Shown: positions 1 through 8,201 of the stretch, piece after piece | How positions within the stretch are numbered: the first letter of the stretch is position 1 | Layout of the letters: every line of letters begins with the position of its first letter | Assembly: GCA_018970325.1 (NCBI GenBank) | Contig: JAGWWP010000020.1 | Coordinates: 1-38,087 of the forward strand | Length of the DNA stretch: 38,087 nt | Source: Cyanobacteria bacterium REEB446 | GTDB lineage: Bacteria > Cyanobacteriota > Vampirovibrionia > LMEP-6097 | Direction: 5' to 3' | Translations under genes and position numbers: made by a program | Notes under the pieces: model-generated | The model's database searches: none | The model's input: only the letters and a program-made list of their open reading frames with translations | What the model was told of the DNA's origin: nothing

Positions 1-171
1 TATCGCAAAAGCGGCTGTCTTGCCCGTTCCAGTCTCAGCTTGAACTGTAATATCCTTCATCTTAAGCATTAATGGAATAGCTTTCTCTTGAACTGGTGTC
101 ATAGACTGGAACCCCATATCTCTTAATCCATTTAATGTAAGCTCAGAAAGATTGATTCCTTTAAAGTTCAT
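1..171 (-). CDS. DEAD-box RNA helicase, N-terminal part (cut by window edge)
   Basis: The reverse strand from an ATG at 171 reads 57 codons without a stop to the window edge. The peptide contains the Q motif region ([17 protein letters not shown]) and helicase motif I (AETGTGKT) at the family's usual spacing, so this is the start of an ATP-dependent DEAD-box RNA helicase, which unwinds RNA in the cytoplasm during ribosome assembly or mRNA decay. Which DEAD-box subfamily (DeaD, RhlE and so on) cannot be told from this fragment. It is divergent from the riboswitch-controlled gene that follows, with about 75 bp between them. Confidence 0.9.
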   Translation of the reverse strand, partial: MNFKGINLSELTLNGLRDMGFQSMTPVQEKAIPLMLKMKDITVQAETGTGKTAAFAI

Positions 172-247
172 TTAAACTATCATAGCTTGTTATTTGCTTG
201 GAAAAAAATAGAGCCATGCTGTATCTCTATGTTAAAATCCTAAATGT

Positions 248-335
248 TACTGGGGTGTTGAGAAATAACTCGACTGAGATCGTAGTAGGCTACGGGACCC
301 TTATAACCTGATCTGGATAATGCCAGCGGAGGGAA
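248..335 (+). promoter_or_regulatory. TPP (THI-box) riboswitch
   Basis: The conserved thiamin pyrophosphate aptamer strings occur in order: GGGGTG near 252, CTGAGAT near 273, then ACCCTTATAACCTGATCTGG from 297 and AATGCCAGCGGAGGGAAA to about 336. These are the pyrimidine-sensing and pyrophosphate-sensing parts of the aptamer. The last strand contains GGAGGG (328-333), which is also the ribosome binding site of the gene that starts at 340. Ligand binding would therefore hide the Shine-Dalgarno sequence, so translational control is expected. No separate terminator hairpin with a T-run is seen. Confidence 0.95.
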
Positions 336-339
336 AATA

Positions 340-708
340 ATGCTTGGACGAATTCTTAGTTTCTTGTCGCCGACTTTAAACTCGGCTCAACTTAATAAAT
401 TTGATAATCAACATGTTAATGCTGATATATGTTTGACCCCTATGGGTTCTTCGAATACTTCAACTAGAGCCGACATAAGAAAAGCTGTGGAAATAATGTC
501 AAGAGCTGGTTTTGATGAAGTAAAACCACATGCTTTTGGAACTAATGTTTCAGGAAAATGGTCTACTTTAGTAAGGTCTATAGAAAAAATTTCAGAGCAG
601 TTACTCCCTGAATGCCCAAGGCTACATTTTGATCTTAGAATTTCAGTAAGAGAGGATAAGCCGAAGCATAAGCAAACTATTGGCAATACAATAGCAGCTG
701 TGACATAG
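340..708 (+). CDS. Thiamine-binding protein of the MTH1187/YkoF type (DUF77)
   Basis: A 122-residue protein whose central part has the pattern of the thiamine-binding MTH1187/YkoF-like family: a first strand ending in LTPMGSSNTS, a helix, a strand with PHAFGTNVSG, a helix, then a final strand with DLRISVREDK. The family forms small ferredoxin-like dimers or tetramers that bind thiamine or its HMP moiety in the cytoplasm, probably for salvage or transport. The TPP riboswitch directly upstream, with its SD six bases before this ATG, supports the thiamine link and fixes the start. The first 27 residues are outside the domain and may be a lineage-specific tail. The next gene is 82 bp away across a repeat copy. 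Confidence 0.82.
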   Translation: MLGRILSFLSPTLNSAQLNKFDNQHVNADICLTPMGSSNTSTRADIRKAVEIMSRAGFDEVKPHAFGTNVSGKWSTLVRSIEKISEQLLPECPRLHFDLRISVREDKPKHKQTIGNTIAAVT

Positions 709-711
709 AGA

Positions 712-776
712 CATTACTTGAGACCACTGCACAACTCCTTTTTCTGCGTTTTGGCATCCTCGTGTAGATGAGTAAT
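712..776 (-). repeat. Dispersed palindromic repeat, intergenic copy 1
   Basis: On the reverse strand this reads AAAACGCAGAAAAAGGAGTT (core at 733-752), followed by GTGCAGTGGTCTCA, which also follows the core in the copies at 29688 and 30571. The ends carry the inverted hexamers ATTACT (713-718) and AGTAAT (771-776). It fills nearly the whole gap between the thiamine-binding gene and the M48 protease gene and is antisense to both. Confidence 0.75.
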
Positions 777-790
777 ATAATGAAGATTAA

Positions 791-1465
791 ATGCTGAATT
801 TAAAAAACAAGTTAATCTATATCTTTATTTTTGGTAGCTTATTAACAGTGCCTGCCAAAGCCGCTGGCACTGTCACAGAAAAACTTTCAGGCACAGCCTC
901 AAAAACTATTGATATCGCGGCAGAGCAGAAAAGAATACAGAATATGTTTAATGGTTTTCTCACGACTATAGGTAAATCACCTAAAAATTACAGCATAGAA
1001 GTAGTGGAATCTAAAGACATTAATGCCTTTGCGACTCTAGGGCGCAGAATAATAGTTAATACCGAATTAATTAAAATTCTAGATAGCGAATCTGGATTAG
1101 CCTTGGTTCTCGCCCATGAATTAGGACATCTAGAGAGAAAACATTTAATAAAAAGCCTTATAAGCCAGAATACTTCAGCATTAATCAAGCACTATGTATT
1201 TAAAGATAATCGCATCGTGAGTGCGATCAGCTATGCTGGTGGTCTGCATTACAGCAGGGAGACAGAAAAAGACGCAGATATGTTTGGAATAGACTTAGTA
1301 AATAAGCTCTACTGCAATGTTCCAGGTAAGTTAGAGTTTTTTGAAAAGATGTCTAAATTAGAGAATGCTGGGAAACTGCAAGAGTATTTTAGTACGCATC
1401 CGTTGTCTAGCAGTCGATTAGATTATCTTTCTGCTGAGATTAAGGCTAAGGGGTGTCTTCTATAA
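791..1465 (+). CDS. Exported M48-family zinc metalloprotease
   Basis: This 224-residue protein has a Sec signal peptide (residues 1 to about 24, basic start, hydrophobic core, AKA-A cleavage site), followed by an M48 peptidase domain. The zinc site HELGH lies at 109-113 and the downstream glutamate motif RETEKDAD near 156-163, the usual third ligand position. M48 proteins of this short type (compare BepA/LoiP) cleave or refold misfolded envelope proteins in the periplasm. There are no TPR repeats at the C-terminus, unlike BepA. Its stop overlaps the 3' end of ribH by 6 bp. No transmembrane segment other than the signal peptide is seen; the protein may be soluble or a lipoprotein, but there is no lipobox. 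Confidence 0.88.
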   Translation: MLNLKNKLIYIFIFGSLLTVPAKAAGTVTEKLSGTASKTIDIAAEQKRIQNMFNGFLTTIGKSPKNYSIEVVESKDINAFATLGRRIIVNTELIKILDSESGLALVLAHELGHLERKHLIKSLISQNTSALIKHYVFKDNRIVSAISYAGGLHYSRETEKDADMFGIDLVNKLYCNVPGKLEFFEKMSKLENAGKLQEYFSTHPLSSSRLDYLSAEIKAKGCLL

Positions 1466-2038
1466 CCCCAAAACCTGCAAACAAGACAAAGCCAGCTCTT
1501 TACCCTTATCATCTTGATTGACACTCGCCCTTGCTAAAGCCTGTTCTTCAGTATTTACCGTAAGAACCCCATTAATAATCGGCTTAGAATAATCCAGCAT
1601 TACATCCATAATGCCTCTCGCTGATTCGTTCGCCACTATCTCAAAATGATAAGTTTCACCACGAATAATAGTCGCAAAGCAAATGATTGCATGATAACCA
1701 GTAAAACTATCATCATCTACCTCAAGAATCTCATTCTCGTCTAAATCTTCATCATCCTCTAAATCTTTCTCGAAAAGCTTCTGGCAGGCATAAGGCATCT
1801 CAAAAGCACCAGGAGTGTAATAGCTATCTATATTTTCAGCTCTAATACCAAATTTAATTAAAGTCTCTTTCGCTGAATCTGCCATCTCTTGGTTATAGCC
1901 TATATTCCAGTTAGCGATAACTAAAGCTACTCTGATATTCTCAAGATAAAGGTTTTCAAGTATCTCTTCTAATTTAAATTCTGGACGTGAATGACGCATA
2001 TGATGCATTCTAGCGCAGAAATTGGAGTTCAGGAACAT
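1460..2038 (-). CDS. ribH: 6,7-dimethyl-8-ribityllumazine synthase with an acidic insert
   Basis: Lumazine synthase catalyses the penultimate step of riboflavin synthesis. Family landmarks are PGAFE (76-80), RGETYHFE (126-133, containing the catalytic histidine), NGVLT (156-160) and the C-terminal helix. The protein is 192 residues, longer than the usual 150-160. Two parts explain this: an N-terminal tail before about residue 34, and an insert of about 20 residues (92-112, with EDDEDLDENEILEV) between the PGAFE helix and the YHAIICFATIIRG strand. The insert resembles the repeat-encoded peptide seen in other genes here. The start is uncertain: ATGs at 2038, 2008 and 1999 are in frame, none has a good SD, and the 2038 start lies beyond an antisense repeat core. 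The gene ends 6 bp inside the M48 gene. Confidence 0.9.
   Translation of the reverse strand: MFLNSNFCARMHHMRHSRPEFKLEEILENLYLENIRVALVIANWNIGYNQEMADSAKETLIKFGIRAENIDSYYTPGAFEMPYACQKLFEKDLEDDEDLDENEILEVDDDSFTGYHAIICFATIIRGETYHFEIVANESARGIMDVMLDYSKPIINGVLTVNTEEQALARASVNQDDKGKELALSCLQVLGL
1718..1759 (-). repeat. Probable diverged repeat copy inside ribH
   Basis: In ribH sense the DNA encodes EDDEDLDENEILEV, which aligns with EDREDDENAEIEV of the oppF copy (10292-10342). The DNA shares GAGGAT-xx-TGAAGAT and GACGARAA-type stretches with that copy. It occupies a loop where other lumazine synthases have only a few residues. It is the same strand and frame as the other in-gene copies. The match is weaker than for the rest, so this could also be an independent acidic loop. 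Confidence 0.45.
2014..2029 (+). repeat. Repeat core, solitary copy overlapping the ribH 5' end
   Basis: CGCAGAAATTGGAGTT is an exact copy of the family core, on the plus strand and therefore antisense to ribH. Just after it, GGAACATATGCCC (2032-2044) and GGGCGTGTTCC (2049-2059) form an imperfect hairpin that runs into the full-length copy next to it. If ribH starts at 2038, this core encodes part of its N-terminal tail in the antisense frame. Confidence 0.7.
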
Positions 2039-2049
2039 ATGCCCTTAAG

Positions 2050-2169
2050 GGCGTGTTCCCAAACGAACAAGTTCAAGGCTGAGGAGGACGAATGACCGCA
2101 GTGCACTAGGCGTGCATGAGGATCATGAGGACGACGAAAACGCAGAAATTGGAGTTTGGTAACATGCCC
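2050..2169 (+). repeat. Dispersed palindromic repeat, full-length intergenic copy (120 bp)
   Basis: This copy fills the ribH-miaB gap and is the intergenic twin of the oppF copy at 10162-10281: same length, and the interior matches almost base for base (GAACAAGTTCAAGGCTGAGG, GAGGACGAATGACCGCAGTG, CATGAGGATCATGAGGACGA, then the core). The ends form an inverted repeat: the left arm GGGCGTGTTCCCAAAC (2049-2064) and the reverse complement of the right arm 2154-2169, GGGCATGTTACCAAAC, agree at 14 of 16 positions. The right end touches the miaB stop codon (2169-2171). No clear target duplication is seen around it. Confidence 0.85.
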
Positions 2170-3560
2170 TAAATAAACTCTCCACGCAGTGCCCAAGGAT
2201 TAGTCCTAGTAATCCTCACATCAGCAAAAGTACCAATATATTTATCATGCAAAGCTGGATCACACTCTATGTTCACAGTCTTATTATTAAAAATTCTGCC
2301 CGTTAGCCTATCTGGGTTACGCACTGATTTACCCTCGACTAAGACTTTCTCTACCTTACCTACATATCTTAAAGCCTGCTTCTCAGCGACTTCCGTACAG
2401 ATCGCATTTAAAAGTCTAATTCTTTCCTGCTTTTCAGCATGGGTAATATTATCTTCCCACTCAGCAGCTGGTGTAAATGGACGTTTAGAATAGATAGCAG
2501 TATTACAGGCATCATAGCTCACTTCCTGAACGACTTTCACCGAATCCATAAACTGCTCATGAGTCTCACCAGGGAAGCCTACTATAATATCACCAGTAAT
2601 AGAAGCCTCTGGCATTAGCTTACGAATATAATTCACTAACTCCATATACCTAGCTACAGTATATCTACGAGCCATACGCTTAAGAACCTCATCATTACCA
2701 GCTTGTATCGGCACATGAAAATATTTAGAAACCTTAGGCAGCTCTGCTACTGTCTCTATAAGCTCATAGGTCATATCACAGGGATGTGATGTTAAAAATT
2801 TAATTCGTTCTATACCATCTACCGTGTGAACTTCTCGCAATAAGGCTGCTAGATTAGTCCCTATATCTAGACCATAGCCATCCACATTCTGTCCTAATAA
2901 TATAATTTCTTTAAAACCTTCAGCAGCTAAAGCCTGTACCTCAGATACTATATCGGCTGTATATCTAGAACGCTGATCACCACGAGTTTTAGGCACTATA
3001 CAGTAAGTACAGCGATAATTACAGCCATAGATAACATTTACCCAAGCATAATACTTAGTTTTTCTAAAAATAGGGGTCTCTGGAATATCCTCTGGCAGCT
3101 CTTCCCAGATTTCAGCTACCTGAGGGCGGCTCGCATAGACACCTTTATTTTTAATAGCTGGCTCTACCCCATTTAAAAGATTAATCTGGTGCTTCGCTTC
3201 TGCCTCTAGAACTAAGTCTGGAAGACGATGTAAATTGTGGGTACCGATAACTATATCAGCAGTTCTTACATCAGCAGCGAGTTTAGTTCCCTCCTGCTGC
3301 GGCACACAGCCCGCTAAAGCTATCATGCTACCAGGCTTACGAGTTTTATCCCACTTGCCCATATAGCTACGCATCTTATCTACAGCGTGTTCTCTGATAC
3401 TACAAGTATTTAAAATAGAAAGATCAGCTTCCATTCTATCTTCAGTTTGAACATAATCGATTTCATCTAAAAGCCCTAACATTCTTTCAGTGTCAGCGAC
3501 ATTCATTTGACAGCCAAGGGTCTCTATAAAAACTTTCTTTTTAGTTTTAGTAATCGACAT
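2169..3560 (-). CDS. miaB: tRNA-2-methylthio-N6-dimethylallyladenosine synthase MiaB
   Basis: This 463-residue radical-SAM methylthiotransferase adds a methylthio group to i6A37 of tRNAs reading UNN codons. The N-terminal MTTase domain carries the auxiliary cluster cysteines C17 (LGCQMN), C53 (NTCSIRE) and C85 (AGCVPQ). The radical SAM motif CNYRCTYC provides C180, C184 and C187, and a TRAM-like RNA-binding region follows from about residue 390. Length and order match MiaB rather than MtaB or RimO. The start follows the stop of the upstream helicase gene by 7 bp, so the two are probably cotranscribed. A full-length repeat element abuts its stop codon. Confidence 0.96.
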   Translation of the reverse strand: MSITKTKKKVFIETLGCQMNVADTERMLGLLDEIDYVQTEDRMEADLSILNTCSIREHAVDKMRSYMGKWDKTRKPGSMIALAGCVPQQEGTKLAADVRTADIVIGTHNLHRLPDLVLEAEAKHQINLLNGVEPAIKNKGVYASRPQVAEIWEELPEDIPETPIFRKTKYYAWVNVIYGCNYRCTYCIVPKTRGDQRSRYTADIVSEVQALAAEGFKEIILLGQNVDGYGLDIGTNLAALLREVHTVDGIERIKFLTSHPCDMTYELIETVAELPKVSKYFHVPIQAGNDEVLKRMARRYTVARYMELVNYIRKLMPEASITGDIIVGFPGETHEQFMDSVKVVQEVSYDACNTAIYSKRPFTPAAEWEDNITHAEKQERIRLLNAICTEVAEKQALRYVGKVEKVLVEGKSVRNPDRLTGRIFNNKTVNIECDPALHDKYIGTFADVRITRTNPWALRGEFI

Positions 3561-3567
3561 TATTTAT

Positions 3568-5868
3568 TTAGACGAAAGTAGGTTCTAGAACTGGCTCTTT
3601 TTCAATCAACTGTACAGCTTGAATCGCAAGCTCCGTAATCTTTCTATCAAGACTACTAAGTTTAGATACCTGCTTGCACATATCAACAGTACGTCTCAGA
3701 GCTTTCAGAGCATCGCCATCATCTGCTCTATTAGAAGACATAAGCTCTTCCCAGCTTTGAGATTCAATCCACTTAGTAACTACAGCAGATACATCCATGT
3801 TTATATCAACAGGCTTCATTACTCTAAAATCACGCTGAACCTTGACTACACTTCTTGCGATATTTTTTAAATTCTCAAAAACCTCATAATTATCTGCCTG
3901 AGCTTTAAGACCAAAACTATCTCTAGAAGATCTTGATTCCACGACCACCGCAGATAATAAACAAGCAAACTGAGTAACATCTAAATTCTTCACAAAATCC
4001 TTAGTTAAAACTTCTGTGATATATAGAGAATTCTCAGAGCGAATCGCAGCACAGATTTTACCAAGTTCTGTAGGCTTATAATTATTATCTAAATATGCCT
4101 TCTCTTTTAAAAGCTCTGTAATGTCTTGGAAATTCTGCCAATAAGTCTCTTCTTTAACCTTAAGAATCTGATTTAATTCTCTTATCTTTTTACGATAACG
4201 TCTTAAAGTAGAAAACTGCTTAGAGCATGGCTTCTGTTTAGGACAGCCATTACAAGGGTAATTCTGAGCCTCTAAAGTTAATATCTCTAGAAGTTCCTCC
4301 ATCGCAGTAACATCAGGCGACATCTCTTCTTCTAATTTTTTCTTACTCTTTCTTGTCTCATCAAGTTTATCTTGCATCGATCTATAGTGCTGAAGATCCC
4401 CAATTTCACTTGGACATAGTGGTGTCTGTAAATCAAACTGCTTATTTTCAAGTAAACTCTTCTCAACTAATATCGGCTTAAGATCTCTTAGAATCAAGGA
4501 ATGACCAAAGCTCTTAAAAATAAGTGCTTTTACCTCATCAAGAGAATGATTAGTCAATAGGTTAAGAACCATCTCATAACTTGGCCTGAAATTACTTTCT
4601 ATGTCCTCAGCCTTCGAAACCGCTAAAGAAGCTGCATCTCCAGCAGTCTGATTACTGTTCTTAACAGTAATTACATAGCCAACATCGTCCATACCTCTTC
4701 TACCAGCACGTCCAGACATCTGAAGAAACTCAGAAGCTTTTAGAGACCTGAATCCATGATCACCCATCTTTTCAAGACTACTAATAATAGTAGTTCTAGC
4801 TGGCATATTAATACCTGCTGCTAGTGTTTCAGTAGAGAAAACTATTTTAATAAGTCCTTTCGTAAATAAATCTTCGATTAATACTTTTAAAGCTGGTAAT
4901 AAGCCTGAATGATGTGAAGCCACGCCTTTACGAATAAGATTTAAATGTGGGTAATTCGCTATAAAACTACTAGATTTAATCTGCTCATCTATGATTTTAT
5001 CTAATTCATCAGATTCTTTTTCAGTAAGTAACTTAAGCTCCTCACACTGTTTAGCATAATTATCACAGCCTTTTCTACTAAAGACGAAATAAATAGCAGG
5101 CAGCATGCTCTTTTTAGCTAATTCTTCTACTACTAAATCTGGGGAAACTGGCTTAGCAAAACCACCACCACGATGAGAGAATTTATGCTTAGAACTAGAA
5201 CGATTATCATTCCTTTCTTTAAGCTTCGGATTTAACTTACCATTAGGGGTAATTAAAGGAAGAAGCTGCTCATCTTTAAAATAAAAATGGTGTAGGGGTA
5301 CTGGTCTGAAATCAGTCTTAACTAGAGCGCACTCTCCATGCACATTAGAGATCCAGTCTCTAAGCTCTTCAGGATTATTAATAGTCGCAGATAAAGCTAT
5401 TAACTTAACTGATTTAGGGCTGTAGATTACACTTTCTTCCCAAACAGTTCCTCTTGACTCATCACCGATATAATGAAATTCATCAAAAATAACAAACTTT
5501 AAATCTTCAAGATAAGGATCTAAAGATCCAAATGTCGTGCCATAAAGCATATTACGGTAAATTTCATTCGTCAGAACCATAATCTGAGCATCTCTATTTT
5601 TAGAGGTATCTCCAGTAAGTATGCCTACTTTCTCAATCCCGTAATCTCTTTGAAACTCTAGAAACTTCTGATTAATTAAAGCTTTTAGAGGAGCCGTATA
5701 AAATACTTTTTTACCCTCGGCGATAGCCATCGCAATAGCCTCTGAAGCTATCGCCGTTTTACCTGCACCAGTAGGTGCACTAACGATTAAATTTTTTGAG
5801 TCCTTAATAAAAGCTATCGACTCTTCTTGAAAAGCATCAAGCTTGAACTTCGTCTTAGTTATTACCAT
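3568..5868 (-). CDS. Ski2-like superfamily 2 RNA helicase
   Basis: This 766-residue protein has an N-terminal SF2 helicase core: motif I APTGAGKT (31-38), motif II DEFH (129-132), motif III SAT, then FSTETLAAGINMP and QMSGRAGRRGMD (motifs IV-VI) in the order and wording of the Ski2/Mtr4 family. The DEFH box and the GRAGRRG motif are typical of this branch. Related proteins are present in cyanobacteria and are thought to act in RNA processing or decay. The C-terminal part (from about 450) has the helical region of the family and a small Cys cluster, CNGCPKQKPC, near residue 540 that could bind metal. It is the first gene of a likely unit with miaB. Bacterial copies are uncommon outside certain phyla, which is one hint on taxonomy. 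Confidence 0.9.
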   Translation of the reverse strand: MVITKTKFKLDAFQEESIAFIKDSKNLIVSAPTGAGKTAIASEAIAMAIAEGKKVFYTAPLKALINQKFLEFQRDYGIEKVGILTGDTSKNRDAQIMVLTNEIYRNMLYGTTFGSLDPYLEDLKFVIFDEFHYIGDESRGTVWEESVIYSPKSVKLIALSATINNPEELRDWISNVHGECALVKTDFRPVPLHHFYFKDEQLLPLITPNGKLNPKLKERNDNRSSSKHKFSHRGGGFAKPVSPDLVVEELAKKSMLPAIYFVFSRKGCDNYAKQCEELKLLTEKESDELDKIIDEQIKSSSFIANYPHLNLIRKGVASHHSGLLPALKVLIEDLFTKGLIKIVFSTETLAAGINMPARTTIISSLEKMGDHGFRSLKASEFLQMSGRAGRRGMDDVGYVITVKNSNQTAGDAASLAVSKAEDIESNFRPSYEMVLNLLTNHSLDEVKALIFKSFGHSLILRDLKPILVEKSLLENKQFDLQTPLCPSEIGDLQHYRSMQDKLDETRKSKKKLEEEMSPDVTAMEELLEILTLEAQNYPCNGCPKQKPCSKQFSTLRRYRKKIRELNQILKVKEETYWQNFQDITELLKEKAYLDNNYKPTELGKICAAIRSENSLYITEVLTKDFVKNLDVTQFACLLSAVVVESRSSRDSFGLKAQADNYEVFENLKNIARSVVKVQRDFRVMKPVDINMDVSAVVTKWIESQSWEELMSSNRADDGDALKALRRTVDMCKQVSKLSSLDRKITELAIQAVQLIEKEPVLEPTFV

Positions 5869-5958
5869 TTAGCAAATCCAAATTCCTTGTATAAACACTA
5901 TTATTCATGTTTATTTTTAGCATGGATAATGAAAAAGAACTAACTAGTCAAGCTTTTT

Positions 5959-6735
5959 TTAAGTATTAGATTTTTTTAAATCACTAAAATCGTAAGGATT
6001 ATAGTCATTAATAAAACCACCATTTAGGCTCACACTACGAGCACTAAAAGGTTGTAGATATCCGTATTTAACACCAGTAGTAAAACCTTTCGCAGCACCG
6101 CTGAAAGCCCCCGCAACAGCTCCTACACCAAGACCGCTTACATTACCAGCAGCCTCACCTAAAAGCCCAGGACCCATATATTCAGAAAAACCATCTGCAT
6201 AAACTATAGCCTTAGAAAGGCTGCCCCTAACAGCTCCGATAGGTGTACCAGCAGCTATTCCGACAGGAACGCCCACTAAAGTACCAAAAACTCTATGGAG
6301 AATACTACAGCTAGCACCACTACAGCTTACACATTCTTCATCAGCCTTCGCAACTTCAGGCTTAAGCTCAACTTTCGGAGCGACTGGTGGTGTTATCGCA
6401 AGCAAATCAGCCTTCGCCTTATATTCACCAACTTTTCTATTTAATTCTTGATTCTCACTTCTTAAACTAGTAAGAGATCCATCTAACTGAGCCTTATCAC
6501 GATAACAATCATTACATTTTTGGTTAGCAGAATCTAAATCCGTCCTTAATTTTCTGGCTTCAGCCTGCTGATCAAGATAAAGATTTTTATACTCATCAGC
6601 ATTAAGCCTTGCGCGCTCAAGTTCATTTCTTAAGTCTGAACTTAAATCCATAATCGGTCTCGGTAAACCACCAGCAAAAGCTGAGTGCTGAGACCCCAGT
6701 GCTAAAAATACTAAACATAATATTATTTTTTTCAT
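5959..6735 (-). CDS. Secreted protein with coiled coil and glycine-zipper-like C-terminus
   Basis: I do not recognise a family for this 258-residue protein. It starts with a clear signal peptide (MKKIILCLVFLALGSQHSAFA, cleavage after residue 21). Residues about 30-115 are charged and heptad-like (coiled coil), with a CNDC pair near 74-77. A Cys-rich stretch follows near 135-145 (CVSCSGASC). The rest (about 148-225) is rich in Gly and Ala with repeated GxxxG spacing (GIAAGTPIGAVRG, GVGAVAGAFSGAAKG), as in glycine-zipper domains that insert into or lie along membranes. It is probably periplasmic or outer-membrane associated. It stands alone, with about 90 bp to the helicase gene and 84 bp to deoA. 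Confidence 0.75.
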   Translation of the reverse strand: MKKIILCLVFLALGSQHSAFAGGLPRPIMDLSSDLRNELERARLNADEYKNLYLDQQAEARKLRTDLDSANQKCNDCYRDKAQLDGSLTSLRSENQELNRKVGEYKAKADLLAITPPVAPKVELKPEVAKADEECVSCSGASCSILHRVFGTLVGVPVGIAAGTPIGAVRGSLSKAIVYADGFSEYMGPGLLGEAAGNVSGLGVGAVAGAFSGAAKGFTTGVKYGYLQPFSARSVSLNGGFINDYNPYDFSDLKKSNT

Positions 6736-6819
6736 ACGAAGACAATTATCTTACCATGTCAAAATGGTGCTAATTTCTTATACCCAAAGAGACTGAAAAT
6801 GACAGCAAAGATTCCATTC

Positions 6820-8148
6820 TTATGAAAAAAGCGAGAAAGGATTCTTCGCATTCAAGAGAAGCTTCGGTTTTACAACTGGAGCATGGCTAAAAGTTATAGC
6901 TTTTAAAAACTCTGCTGCCACAAGATTTAAATCAAGCTCAGCTTGGTTTGAAAATACGGTAAATATGGTATCTCCAGCTTTTACTTCATCTCCTACTTTA
7001 GCCGAAAAAGTTATGCCTGCTGTATAATCGATATCGCTATTTTTTGATTTATTAAGACCAAAAGCCAGTTCATTAGCCAGATGGCCAACCTGCTCACAGG
7101 AAATATCTTTTATAAAAGCATTCTCAGAAGCTTTAAAAGCATATTCATGCTTAGCTCTACTAGTATCTTTAAAAGCCTTTAAATCACCGCCCTGCGCAGA
7201 AATCCATTCATCAAATTTCACATAAGCTTTACCAGAAGCAATCGCAGAAATAACTTCAGCCTTATCCACTAACAGACTCGCTAACTCAACCACTAATTCA
7301 TAGGTATCATTCTTCAAAGTACCTTCTAAAATTTCCATAGCTTCTATAATTTCAAGTGCATTACCCACAGCATAACCCAATGGCTGACTCATATTCGTAA
7401 TCAGAACTTTAACATTCAATTTAAGCTCCGTGGCAATAGCCAGAATCTCATCTCTAAGAGCCTTAGCAGAATTTAGATCTTTCATAAAGGCTCCACTACC
7501 ACATTTAAGATCGATAAGAATGACATCAGCTCCACCAGCTATTTTTTTCGACATAACGCTAGAAGCAATAAGTGGTATGGAATCTACAGTAGAAGTAAGA
7601 TCTCTAAGAGCATAAAGTTTTTTATCAGCAGGCGCAAAATCAGTGGTTTGTCCAGAAATAGCGATACCAACTTCCGCAATCTGTTTTTCGAAAGCCTGAA
7701 TATCAATATCTATCTTAAACCCTGGTATAGACTGGAGTTTATCTACAGTCCCCCCTGTATGACCAAGAGCTCCACCTGAAAATTTAGATACCTTAAATCC
7801 TAAAGCTGCAAGTAAGGGAGAAAGCACAACAGTCACTTTATCACCAACCCCGCCAGTACTATGCTTATCAACAAAGCCTCGCGTGCTAGCCTGTCTTTCA
7901 CCACTAATGTCACAGCCTTGATCGTGCCTTTTTAATGTGAGCACATGACCACTGTAAGCCATAGCTCTTGTCAGTTCAGCCGTTTCACGATGGTTTAAAC
8001 CATTTAATCTCACCGCCATTAACCAAGCACTTAATTGAAAATCGGGAATAGAAGAAATATTATTAATTAACCAATTAATCTCCTCTAGACTGTGTTCTAG
8101 CCCATTCTTTTTCTTATTAATAATTTCAACTACACTATATTTAGACAT
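6820..8148 (-). CDS. deoA: Pyrimidine-nucleoside / thymidine phosphorylase
   Basis: This 442-residue protein has the nucleoside phosphorylase II family layout: an N-terminal helical domain, then the phosphate-binding motif KHSTGGVGDK (95-104), followed by KFSGGALGHTGGTVDKLQ and the central SSVMSKKIAGGAD motif, and a C-terminal alpha/beta domain. It cleaves thymidine, uridine or deoxyuridine with phosphate in the cytoplasm for nucleoside salvage. DeoA and Pdp are hard to separate by eye, so substrate range is open. Compared with the usual spacing there are about a dozen additional residues (71-88, including KRHDQGCDISGERQ) just before KHSTGG. It lies downstream of atpG with a 53 bp gap. Confidence 0.92.
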   Translation of the reverse strand: MSKYSVVEIINKKKNGLEHSLEEINWLINNISSIPDFQLSAWLMAVRLNGLNHRETAELTRAMAYSGHVLTLKRHDQGCDISGERQASTRGFVDKHSTGGVGDKVTVVLSPLLAALGFKVSKFSGGALGHTGGTVDKLQSIPGFKIDIDIQAFEKQIAEVGIAISGQTTDFAPADKKLYALRDLTSTVDSIPLIASSVMSKKIAGGADVILIDLKCGSGAFMKDLNSAKALRDEILAIATELKLNVKVLITNMSQPLGYAVGNALEIIEAMEILEGTLKNDTYELVVELASLLVDKAEVISAIASGKAYVKFDEWISAQGGDLKAFKDTSRAKHEYAFKASENAFIKDISCEQVGHLANELAFGLNKSKNSDIDYTAGITFSAKVGDEVKAGDTIFTVFSNQAELDLNLVAAEFLKAITFSHAPVVKPKLLLNAKNPFSLFS

Positions 8149-8201
8149 TAAGAACCAACGAAAGAAGTTAGATAATCAAAAAAGCTCTGAGGCTCTTAAT
8201 A

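Noticed and set aside
3619-3870. Open frame on the plus strand within the helicase gene, and similar antisense frames in lysC, nuoH, pfk and others
   Set aside because: They are opposite to well-supported genes, have no family features, and their composition is that of a shadow frame.
7890-7960. Additional residues before KHSTGG in deoA as a repeat insertion
   Set aside because: Only ATCAAGGCTG resembles a piece of the long element; there is no core and no ENAEI-type peptide.
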